A stretch of 64,000 nucleotides of DNA, from contig CM072336.1 of assembly GCA_036874045.1 (NCBI GenBank), forward strand, positions 9,266,501 through 9,330,500, in the 5' to 3' direction. Shown piece after piece: positions 9,420 to 20,268 of this stretch; position 1 is the stretch's first letter; every line of letters starts with the position of its first letter. The notes below the pieces were generated by a model. The model searched no databases. It saw nothing but the letters and a program-made list of their open reading frames with translations, and was not told the DNA's origin. This DNA comes from Cymodocea nodosa (taxonomy: Eukaryota; Streptophyta; Magnoliopsida; Alismatales; Cymodoceaceae). Made by a program: the position numbers and the translations under genes.

Positions 9420-10780
9420 TTACTTTAGTTATGATGTTTCATTCGGTTACCCTCCTAGAGGAGGTGTCAATTTCATTAACAGTTTTGTTAACAGGGTTAG
9501 GTACTATTTGCATTGGCAATCCTCTAGTAGTTCTAACTTCTATGGATTCTTTCTGTCTAGGGGGTATATTTCTATTTATATTTTGATTTTGAATTGCAAC
9601 ATTTCCAAATACAAAATCTAGACGATTGTTTAATTGTTGAATTATCTTTTCTAACTTCTCTATTCTAGATCCTTGTTCAATCAATGCTTCACAATTTATA
9701 TTCTTGTCATTTATATTTTCTCCTACTTGGAAATTGTTGTTTCTCCAAGATAAATTTGAGTGATTTCTCCAATTAGGGTTATATGAATTTCCAAAGTTAT
9801 CTTTTTAGTTTCTAGCATAAATAATATCTAAGTCATTAACATTTGCACTTTTTTCTACTAGTTTCTGATTTAATGATAACTCTTCTATTTTCTTTGTTAA
9901 TTCAATTAATTTAACTTCAAGCATAGTGCTTGAATTTATTTCATGCATTCCCCTTGGCAATATTCTTTTATCTGCAATAACTTCAACTGAGTTCTCCCAC
10001 TATGCAATTCTTTTTGCAAAGTTTTCTAAGTATGCCCATGCTTCTTTACTACACAATTTTAAAAATCTATTCTGATAAGTAGATTCTAATAAAGATTTCA
10101 TTGAAACATCTATGCCTTCATAAATTATACCTATCAATTGTGCTTTACTCATTGCATGATGTGGACATTGAGTCAGTAAATCTTTCAAAATATTTCTAGA
10201 ATGATTCTCCTTATTTTTGGCTACACATTAATATTTCCTTTTTCTTTTTAATTGTTTGATGTGTTGGATAATATTTTTCTAGAAAAACATAGCAAAATTC
10301 AATCCATGTAGAAATTGAATCAGGCGACAGAGTATATAACCATCTCTTAGTTGTGTCTTTTAAAGCAAAAGGGATATATCTAAGTTTAATAGCATCTATA
10401 CTCATGTTCGGCATTTTCATTATTTGACAAACTTCGTTAAATTCTCTAAGAAAATAATAGGCATCCTCTTTTTCTAATCCATGAAAATGTGACAATTGAC
10501 TAATATAATTAGATTTCAATTCAAACTTATCTCTCTCAAAGTTTGGCAATCGAATACATGAAGGTTCATCAACTAATTCAGGATACAGAATTTCCCCTAA
10601 TGGTTTCTCTACTAGAGCAGTCATATCTTTGTTTTCTTTTAAAGAAAGGTTAGCTACACCCTTAAGGATTTCGTTAAAGTCTAATTTAGATAATTTTTCA
10701 GTACGTCTCTGTGTTGAATAATCCTGTGTAGGTGTTCTTACTAATCGTTTAGTGCTAGGAGAATGAATCCATGTGCTCAT
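9420..10780 (-). pseudogene. Athila-type Ty3/gypsy gag, broken
   Basis: Minus-strand gag with an N-terminal open segment of 189 codons (10780-10211). It shows the plant Ty3 gag signature FELKSNYISQLSHFHGL, REFNEVCQIM, IKLRYIPFALKD and W..FCYVFLEKYYP. A frameshift near 10200 leads to 10188-10000 (CPHHAMSKAQLIGIIYEGI), and a further segment at 9684-9439 is coiled-coil-like. The similarity to Athila-lineage gag is clear from the order of these motifs. No protease, RT or integrase follows; the next coding sequence on this strand is the F-box gene. The gag has several stops and is inactive as it stands, but the element may have been mobilised in trans by Athila relatives such as copies A and B. 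Confidence 0.8.
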
Positions 10781-11094
10781 AAACTCTTGACATAAAATAA
10801 GATAGCAGAAGATTAATTACATACCAGTCTTAAGCTTTATATTCAATAAATAGTTGTTGACGGATGAAGTTGAATCAACTGCTTCTCTTTCCAGTTTCCC
10901 AACGAATTTTCTTTTCTTAAATGCTGGTAACTTGTAAACAACATTCTATTCTATATTTATAATGCACGTCCATAAAGCAAATGAATCTCGTTGCAAGAAC
11001 GTGACTTGTAACGTGCAGTATGGTTCCTACTTTTATGGTATGTGTGCCACTTTTAATTTCAAATTTCAGTAACCGCTAAACCCATGAAGTTTCG

Positions 11095-11310
11095 TTCGTG
11101 GCTAAAAGAATAATCGTTTAGCTTAATCCACAAACTAACCTCGTTGAGTTACAGATAACTCAACGGAATAGCTTCGGTTACTACTGCTAACTCCATGGAC
11201 TAACTTCGTTGAGTTACAAATAACTCAACGGAGTCACCTTATACGATATTATTGACCTCGTGGAGTTAAGGTTAACTCAACGGACTTACTTCGTTGATTT
11301 AACACTTAGC
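11095..11310. repeat. Array of GAGTTA/TAACTC hairpin motifs
   Basis: Contains CGTTGAGTTA (11142-11151), a CAGA loop, then its exact complement TAACTCAACG (11156-11165): a perfect 10-bp stem. Similar units follow at about 11206-11230 and 11260-11285. It lies between the env-like ORF and gag on the minus strand. Flanking DNA at 10790-11095 and 11310-11740 is AT-rich with no recognisable gene. Confidence 0.8.
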
Positions 11311-11745
11311 AGATTTTCTAAAACTTACTCCTCATATTAACTTCTATATATAAATTTTTCCTGCATTTTTCTAACTTAAATAAAATTAAATACATGTCAT
11401 TAATGCATCATTCTAATTAAAACTCATTTAAATCTGAACATTATAAAAATATTTATCTTGCAGTTCATTTTATGTTATGTAGAATTTAAATTTTTCTTTG
11501 CAGTATGTAGATATTTTTATGCATTAATCTGTAATTGGGCCTTTAATCTTGTCCTTCAGCAGATTGCATAATGTTTCACAATTTATATAATATTCAAGAT
11601 AATTCATTCATTTATATCATTCATTCACAAATAAGCATGTAAAAATATCTGAGAAGTATACATTCATTAATATGAATAGTTTTACATTTCATTCAGTCAG
11701 ATATCTTTCATACAAATATAAGTACAAGTGGACGAACAATATAAT

Positions 11746-13954
11746 TTAATCTCTCTTCCTAAGTTCATCTACTTCCTTCTAGAGTTTTTCTAATTGTAGC
11801 TCTAATTGGTTAATCCTTTCTATAGCTCCTGTAATTCCTCCAAAAGGTTCAGCAATTTCTGCAGCAGCATAGTTTCGGTACTCTTTTACTAAAATGGTTC
11901 TTGATCTTATCCTTTTGAATGCCCATTTAGTGAAATCGATACCGTTCACCATTAGTAATGGAATTCAGATCTCCATAAAATAATTTTTTCTTCACTATTC
12001 TCAACTTGGAGATAAAAACTACAGACCAATTTATCTAAATTTTGTTTACAACTACATATGTGGCCCACTTGACAAATTGACTCAGTTTTATATCATGGCC
12101 TTGTCATTGGTAGACATTCTTAATTAAAAAGTTAGCTATCATGTGTGCTTTACCATTTAACTGCTTTAGTCTATTTAATAATGGCACACTAGGATTGATA
12201 GCTAAACAATCCTTTATGGTCGATTCTATCCACTCGACTACAGTTGTGTCTTCATTTTTCAATCCTAGAATGTTATGGAGAAGCTCTGGTGTTATCTGTA
12301 CATCAGCTTCCTCCATGTTGGAAATTAATCCACTTTCTCCTTCTCTCAAATTTGCATAAAAGTAGGGCACTAGATTTTCATATACTACATGCTCTCTTTT
12401 TTGATAAATAAACTGCAGTAGACCTTGGAACTCAAATAAATCTTTGATTTCTTGCATTCCGTCCCAATTTACTGGTCTACTGTAAATGATATTATAACCC
12501 CTTATCTCTTGGTATTTATTATAAGCTTCCTGACTCCAAAAGTATACTTTATTTAAAATTGTTGTTTTAGTTGGGTCAGGAATGTGAATTTGTTGCTCTA
12601 GAGGGGTTCGTTCTTGAACTTACTCTTCCATAAGTTGAGCTTGAATTGGCTAGGAATGCTTGGTAGATTCCTTCATTTTTGCTTCTACTTTTGTTTGTAG
12701 TGGAGAGCCGACAAAACTCTCTACTCTGTCTTGAATGTTTTCTACAATTTGTTGAAGAGTTCTTTGCTCTTCAGTGGAATCTGTCGAGACATCTCTTTCC
12801 ATATGTACTTGTTCAGCTTCCTATACGGTTCCTTCTTCTTCTTCTTCCTCCTGACTACCAATCTGCATTGTCACTGTTCTTTCTGATTTTGTGGCAGATT
12901 GGGATGGAGTTCCGGGCAAATCAACTTCTGCCCTAATTTCTGTTTCTTCTATTTGTACAGGTTGCAGATTAGTTTCAGCCTATTTTCCTTCTCTTCTCTC
13001 TTGCTGTTGCTGCTCCTGCTCCTCTTCAGAATCGAATAGTAGGTTTACAAAATTTGGCTCTACAAGCCCTACTGATATTTGTCTTTTAGATTTAATCTCT
13101 TCTTGATGTTCAAGCACTATCTCTTTTCCTTTACTTTTTCTAATTAATTGTGCTTGGTCTTCCTCTTCCTCGTCTGAGATTAAATCCATAAAAATAGGCT
13201 CTATAAGCCTTTAAGCCACAGGTACTGGCTCTTCCTGTTTAATTTTTTCCATATTTACTAGTCTCGAAGGACCAGCTTCAGCTTCTCTTGCAGCACTTGA
13301 TTTAGTTGCTTCCTGTTCAACTTTAATTTTGTACTAGACCCTCAACTTTTCTTCGACCCTTCTTTTCTTTATGGCATCATACAAAATATGTGCCTTGGCT
13401 ATAGCTATTCCTTCTTTATCTCCTTGGTCTCTTGCTATTTTGACCAAGCTAGCAAACTCTTTATCTTCTTCTTCAATTCTCAGCCAAGCAAATGCTACTC
13501 GTGGTAATGGCTCTGTTGGCTGAACTAGAGGTCCTAGCTGCTGTTCCTCAGGGACAGGTCTTTCAATAGTCGGTTCCTCCTGTTCTTCTTCTACTTGTTG
13601 CTTCCACCTCATTTCACCCCTTGCACGACCAGTAATGCGCCTTTTGAACCATAATCTGGCCTTGCGCTGGATTAGCTCTAGGGCTACTTTGTTATTTGGC
13701 TTGATTTTTCTTTCTTTACTAATAGCAATTTTTATTGCTACTCTGATTATTGTTTCCATTATCTAGGGTATTTGTATACCCAAATCTACTAAAACTCTTC
13801 TCAAGTTGAAAAGTTCAGATTCTACTTTCTGTAGCTCTTTTTCTCTTGTCGTATTCTTGATTTTCTGTCGCGCGTGCCATTCCTCTGACTCTTTCAGAAA
13901 TTCTGATGTGTCAACAGCATCTTCTCAAAACTCGGGCATCATCTTCCTCATCAT
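11746..13954 (-). pseudogene. Env-like / 'putative plant transposon protein' ORF, copy A
   Basis: Minus-strand reading region from ATG at 13954 to TAA at 11746, about 735 codons, interrupted by stops and frameshifts. The N-terminal part (TREKELQKVESELFNLRR, then KPNNKVALELIQRKARLW) is closely paralleled at 26754-26139. A Glu/Gln-rich, acidic middle (13560-12980) follows. The domain at 12457-12104 (DLFEFQGLLQFI, LVPYFYANL, LLHNILGLKNED, LLNRLKQLNGKAHMIANFL) matches a plant retroelement family often annotated as putative plant transposon protein. The C-terminus is coiled-coil-like (ERINQLELQLEKL). It lies 3' of integrase and matches copy B in that position, as env-like ORFs do in Athila elements. 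However, it also lies 5' of the gag at 10780, so an ORF1-before-gag reading is possible. Confidence 0.65.
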
Positions 13955-13984
13955 GGAGTTACGCAATAGCACGGAGTCACTCTG

Positions 13985-14625
13985 ATCTCTATTGTTCTAA
14001 GTTCTAAATGATTCTACGGATAATGCCCCCAAAACCCAAAGTTTAAGATAAATAAGCCCTAAGTTTAGGTGGGTAATCAGGTCATTTCCCACACCAACTC
14101 TCGCTCTCTCATCCGTGGAATTACGATTAACTCCACGAACTAAGTTCGTGGACTTAACTAAAATACTCCGTTGAGTTATAGTTAGCTCAACAGGGTAAGT
14201 TCGTTAACTTATCCTAAACTCAACGAACTTCCCGTAAAGTTATATCTAATAAAAATACTTAAGATAATAATTTTTCTTTGGTCAAGACCGAAGAGTTCCG
14301 GTTTAATCGCTCCTACTTTTTCTATATTTTAAAAATTATTCGATCAAACCGTTATATTCCTCGGTTGAACCGAAATTAAATATTTTCTTTCTTTCCACAT
14401 TTTTTTACTAGTTGAACTGATACTCTACTTCGGTAAAACCGACATTTTTACTAAATAATATATAGATTTTTTTTTTTATGTTTTTATGTTTAGGTTAGAC
14501 CGATGGATCCTATCGGTTGAACCACAACAATTTTTTTTGTGCTTCAGTAAAATCGATAACTCCTTTCGATTTAACTTTAACTATGTTTATATAATTTTTT
14601 TTTTTTTAATAAAATAAAATAATTT
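13985..14625 (-). repeat. Spacer with GAGTTA/TAACTC and CGGTT/AACCG motif arrays (copy A)
   Basis: 14110-14235 holds quasi-palindromes such as AACTCCACGAACTAAGTTCG and CCGTTGAGTTATAGTTAGCT. 14280-14600 holds a second motif, TCGGTTGAACCGA-like, repeated roughly every 40-60 bp with both arms (CGGTTTAATCG, CGATCAAACCG, CGGTTGAACCG, CGGTAAAACCG, CGGTTGAACCA). The same two-part spacer separates integrase and the env-like ORF in copy B (26880-27610). Confidence 0.75.
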
Positions 14626-14629
14626 CTTA

Positions 14630-17600
14630 CTAAGTAAAGCTCGAGTAGTCCTCTACTCTTACTTCTTCTATAATTCCAAAGGAACTTTTTGGTATCTTCA
14701 AAATAGGTCTAAGTCTTTGTCCATTTATTTTAAATATGTTCTGATTTTTAAGATTTTCAATTTCAATAGCTCCATAGGGATAAATATTTCAAACTATGTA
14801 AGGTCCTACCCATCTAGATCTTAATTTTCCTGGATAGTTATGGAGTCTAGTCATATAAAGGTTTTTGGAATAATTTTCTTATCATGCCAGAACTTCATTT
14901 TCTCTTACAATTTTTGAATAAGCTTCATTCCTAAATTCTTCTAATTCAATCAATTGTATTTTCCCTTTTTCAGCCACTTGATTCAAATTAGTGTTCAGAG
15001 TTTTTAATGCCCAATTAGCTTTATGTTCAATTTTAGTTGGTAAATGACAACTTTTTCCACATACTAGCCTAAAAGGTGACATACCTAAGCTTGTCTTATA
15101 AGCAGTTCTATAAGCCCAAAGTGCATCTATCAATCTATTAGCCCAATCTGTTCTAGTAGGATTCACTACTTTTTCTAAGATTAGCTTAATTTGTTTGTTT
15201 GCACTTTCTACTTGTCCACTAGTTTGCGGATGATATGATGTTGCAATTTTGTGGTTTACTCCATATTTCTTCATTAAGGCTTCAAAATTTCTATTACAGA
15301 AATGAGTTCCTCTATCACTGATAATAACTTTAGGTATTCCAAATCTGGCAATTATATTGGTTCTTATAAAATGTATTACCACTTTGTTATCATTAGTTCT
15401 TGTAGGAATAACTTCTATCCATTTAGATATATAATCCACCCCTAACAATATGTAATTAAATTGACTAGACATAGGAAATGGACCCATAAAATCTATTCCC
15501 CACACATCAAAGATTTCAACCTCAACAATAGGATTAAGAGGCAACATATTCCTCTTTGATATTCTTCCTATTTGTTGACACTTTAAACAGCTTAAGCAGT
15601 TGTTTGTGTTTTCCCAACACTACACTAGAAAAATTTGGATTTATTACTTTTGTTTTTACTTAGTTAATTTATCTTTATGCATATTCTTTCTTTTAGAAGT
15701 AAACAAACAACCTTTAATACAATTTAGATATTAAGTCCAATTTGTACTTTAACTACAAGTGCACAGTGTCTATTGTATCAGTGTGCAAGTACAGGTCGAT
15801 CCCATAGGGAATTGCTGAAGAACTTGAGAACTGTTCGTTTGTTAATAATCAAATTTATATATTCAATAAGCTCTCCATTGAATTACAGTTAACTCAATAG
15901 ACAAAGTTTGTTGAGTTATGGCTAACTCAACAGACTAACCTCCTAGACTTAAGTTAACTCCACAAGCTTGTCTTTTCTTTTTAATATTGCTATTTATAGA
16001 GGAATTCGGCCAACCATTGGGCGATTCCACAGATTGTAATTAACATCAATTAAGCTCTTTAATGTTAGTTAACATTGGATTTATCATTAAGCAATACTAA
16101 CATTCAGATAATTGAAACAGTAACCATTAAAATCTTTAAGTTTTTTGAACGAATCAATTTCAGTAAACTGTAAAACTAAAACAAACATAAAACAATCACA
16201 ACACTAACAAAGATAACATTAATCACGATACAACACAAACAATACAACACTCAAATACAACATACCAACATAGATAAATTGTTTTTGGTATTTTTGTTTT
16301 AATATGAACATGGAAATGGGCGAAAGGTGAAATGTAAAGTAATCTCACTCAACAGTAAATACTTCCGACACTACCTGCAATGCAATTACACCACTGAAAA
16401 TTAAACCACTTACAATTCTGTCTCCTCTTCCTATAGAATCGCGAGTCCAGAATTGCAAGATAATCTTCTCTTCAGCATACAGGCATCAACCCGAAGCCAA
16501 GGCTAAAAGCTTTACGATCTCCTGAAATATGAGTCGGCGCTTGGTGAAAATGGGTTCCCTTCCCGCGACGCAATCACTCCTCATAGTGGTTGTCAGGCAC
16601 TGTGTTTGGCTCGGAATCAACCCAACATCAAGAAAGTATTCTCATAGACCTCCGATGGTTGGTGATTGTGGTGGTGATAACGATGGTTGGTGTGATACTT
16701 CAGAGAATCGCCGATACTATCTGTAGAAAGCTCGGTGCTCCTCCTCTGTATACATTGGTCATCCATCGATCACACCCTTTTTCTTTTTTTCTTCTTTTCT
16801 TTTACATTTCTTCAGTAGTAATTGATTCTACTTGAATGGTCGGTTGGATTTCCTTCATTCGTATCAACGACGATGATTTCTTTTCCCTTCGACGATTGAA
16901 TTCCTGCGTGATACGTGCAATTGTGGTTTTCCTTCCAACTGTCCTGTTTCTGCAACCGCTATAGTGGCATATTAGAAAATATAAAGAAATAAGCTGCTAA
17001 CATAACGTGTTGCCTTAGTGTGTATTCATGTAACTTAACGCGTACAGTTATGCTAACTTGGTCATGGCAGAAAGACAATATGCTCTGATATTCAGTTTCT
17101 GGAACACACCTCCTTAAAACTAGATCAAGACATTTCTTAAATAAGTATGGGTCTTCCCAATAGTAATATTTTACTCTTGAAAAGAACAATTTCTTATCTT
17201 GGATATTCCAATCTTTAGGTGTTAAACCAGTAACTAAGTAATTTACTATGTCTACATACCAAGGCATTATTTTGATAGTCATTAACTGTTCATCAAGAAA
17301 ATTATCCTTAATTTCAATATTTGATTTTTTTATTCGTAATCTTGATAAATGATCTGCTACTACATTCTCACAACCCTTTTTATCTTTAATTTCTAGATCA
17401 AATTCTTCTAATAATAATATCCATCGGATCAATCTAGGTTTAGTCTCTTTCTTTGCTATTAGGTGTTTTAAAGCTGAATAATTCGTGTACACTATCACTT
17501 TAGCTCCAATCAGATATGATCTAAACTTTTCTAAGGCAAACACAACGACTAACAACACTTTTTCAGTAGTTGTGTAATTAACTTGAGCATCATTTAAGGT

Positions 17601-20268
17601 TTTGCTTGTATAATGAATCACTTTAGGAGATTTTTCTATCTTCTGTCCCAACATTGCTCCTACAGCAAAATCAGATGCATCGCACATTAATTCAAATAGA
17701 TGGCTCCAATCAGGTGCTTGTATTATAGGAGTTGAAATTAAACTAGTTTTAAGCTTGAAAAATGCTTCTTTGTAATTTTTATCAAAGTTGAATGGGATAT
17801 CTTTTAATAGATTAGTTAAAGGTCTAGCTATTTTGCTAAAATCTTTAATAAATCTTTTATAAAATCTAGCATGTCCTAGAAATAATCTAATATCTTTTAC
17901 TGATTTAGGTTCTGGTAGATTAGAAATTACTTCTATTTTAGCTTTATCTACTTCCAACCCCTTCTTTGAAACAACATGTCCCAAGATGATTCCTTGATTA
18001 ACCATGAAGTGACATTTTTCCCAATTTAGAACTAGATTTTTTTCCACACAGCATTTTAATACTTGGTTTAAATTTTTTAAACATACTTCATATGAAGTTC
18101 CATAAACAGTAAAATCATCCATAAATATTTCTAAAAAATCTTCACTTATTCCAGTGAATATGCCCTGCATATACCTTTGAAATGTGGCTGGTGCATTGCA
18201 TAATCCGAATGGCATTCTCTTAAAAGCATAAGTTCCATTAGGACAGGTGAAAGTTGTTTTTTCTTGATCCTCTAATGCTACTGGAACTTGGTTATATCCT
18301 AAATACCTATCTAGAAAACAAAAATATTCTTGCCCTGCTAATTTCTCTAGCATTTGATCTATAAAAGGTAAGGGAAAATGATCTTTCCTAGTTACAGCAT
18401 TCAGCTTTCTATAGTCTATACACACTCTCCAGCCTGATTGAATTCTAGTAGGTATCAAGTCCTGACTTTCACTCCTAATTACTGTTAATCCTGATTTCTT
18501 GGGAACTACATGGATTGGACTAACCCATGAGCTATCAGAAATCGGATAAATTATGTCATTATCTAACCATTTCACTATTTCCTTCCTGACTACTTCTTTA
18601 AGGTTTGGATTTAATCTCCTCTCAGGAATTCTAATTGGTTTAACATTCTCTTCTAAATATATGTGGTGACAGCATAAAGTTGCACTTAACCCTTTTATAT
18701 CAGTCATAGTCCATCTTATTGCTTCTTTATAAGTTTTTACTATATCTTTTAATTTAGCAATTTGATCCTCTTTTAAATCTGAAGCAATAATGATTGGACA
18801 TGTTCGTTTTTCCTCCAAAAATATATAGGTTAAATCAGGAGGTAAAGACTTTAATTCTAACTATTGCCCATCAGAAGTTAGAACTCTTAATTGAACATCA
18901 TTAATTTCTTCTTGATCTCCTTCTACACTTATGCTTTCACTTTCTTCTAAAATCTCAGAATTAAGTTGCCTATTTAATTCTTCTTGAATCACATCATCTA
19001 GCATATCTCCTTCATCCTCCAAAAAGTCTATAGTATGTAAGGACATTTCTAGCTCTTCAAACTTTTCTGGTTTAAAAAGGTTTAATTGAGTATTTTCATT
19101 ACCATATACTAACTTCATAATTCCAGTTTTACAATTTATAACAGCCCTTGATGTTGCTAAAAATGGTCTTCCCAAAATTAAGGATGTATCACTATTTTTA
19201 TGCTTAATTTGTTAGGAATCCAAAATTACAATATCAATAGGATATATGAAGTTTTTGATTTTAATTAAGACATCCTCTATTTTTCCTCTAGGGTATCTTA
19301 TACTTCTATCTACTAATTGAATAACAATCTTAGTAGGGATTAAGCCTTCTAATCCTAAGGATGCAAATATATCACTTGACATAACATTTATACCTGCACC
19401 TAGGTCTATTAAGGTTCTTTCTAGAATGGTATTTCCTATGATGCATGATATAATAGGGATTCCAGGATAAGATAACTTTTTAGGAATTTATGGCAGAAAT
19501 AGGGAACTACTTTGCTCAACTAAAAAGACCTTCCAAAGAACTTTTTGCTCTCTTTTCTTAGTACACCAATCCTTAAGAAATTTAGCACAAGGTAGCATTT
19601 TCTACAATAGATCTAACAAAGGAATGTTAACTTGTACTCTTTCAAAAATTTCTCTAATTTTTTCTTATTTTTCAGGTATTGTTTGTTGTAATCATTCAAG
19701 ATAGGGTGCTAATGATTGTGATTTAAAAGATTCTTTTTCTTTCATTTGATTTGTTTGATCATTTTAATCTCATTTTCAGATTCAGATTTTTCTTCATTGA
19801 TTTCTATATTTTTAGATATTACATTCTCATTATCATTTTGATTTTTGCTCTTATCCACCTTCATATTATTTTCATTTTGAATTCTTGGTGGTATATCAGT
19901 TCTAGATCTTAGTGTTATACATACATCTTCCAGATTTTCGTTACTCTCCTGATGTTCTTGTATATCATTTTCGTGATTATGATCTTCAATTGTTTTTAAT
20001 TTTAAAGTGCATTCTTTAAATTCTCTTGCATTAGTATTTTCTTTTGTTTGTATATCTTGCAAATTATGCAGATCGATAACATTATAATTTTCATTGTCCT
20101 ATTGCATAACTTGTATTTTCATTGTATATTCGTCCAATGCTTTTAGTTTTCTTTCCAAATCATCTAATCTAATTGCATTCAATTTTTGATCAATTTTCAT
20201 TATGTTTTTTTCAGTTTCGTATATAATATCAATTTTAGGTTCTACATATGCTTCCTTATAGTTTAATT
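14630..20268 (-). pseudogene. Athila-type Ty3/gypsy gag-end and pol, copy A
   Basis: Minus-strand polyprotein. In order it holds a gag C-terminal part (20268-19742), a protease (about 19700-18861; LIDLGAGINVM and LGRPFLATSRAVINC), RT and RNase H (18818-17060, 619 codons open) and integrase (15547-14630). RT keeps FLD at its first catalytic motif and FMDDFTVYG at the second. RNase H keeps CDASD and TTTEK but reads [10 protein letters not shown] where relatives have TDH, a lost catalytic Asp. Integrase keeps [14 protein letters not shown] and GQVESANKQ (D, D, E) and ends RVEDYSSFT. The HHCC part of integrase is lost: after SFCHDQ the sequence enters an LTR fragment (15635-17057). The 5' end stops at 20268 against copia copy 2. 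Confidence 0.88.
15635..17057 (-). mobile_element. Athila-type LTR fragment nested in pol copy A
   Basis: Matches the complete LTR at 54837-56831 in the same orientation: the lead-in near 15658, the AAGTGCACAGTGT...ACAGGTCGATCCCA block at 15740-15800, the GGGCGAAAGGTGAAATGTAAA block at 16318, and the end near 17050 (CGCGTACAGTTATGCTAACT). The last 270 bp found at 56560-56831 are missing. About 180 bp of host integrase sequence is also missing, so no target duplication remains. The insertion was followed by a deletion. Confidence 0.8.
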
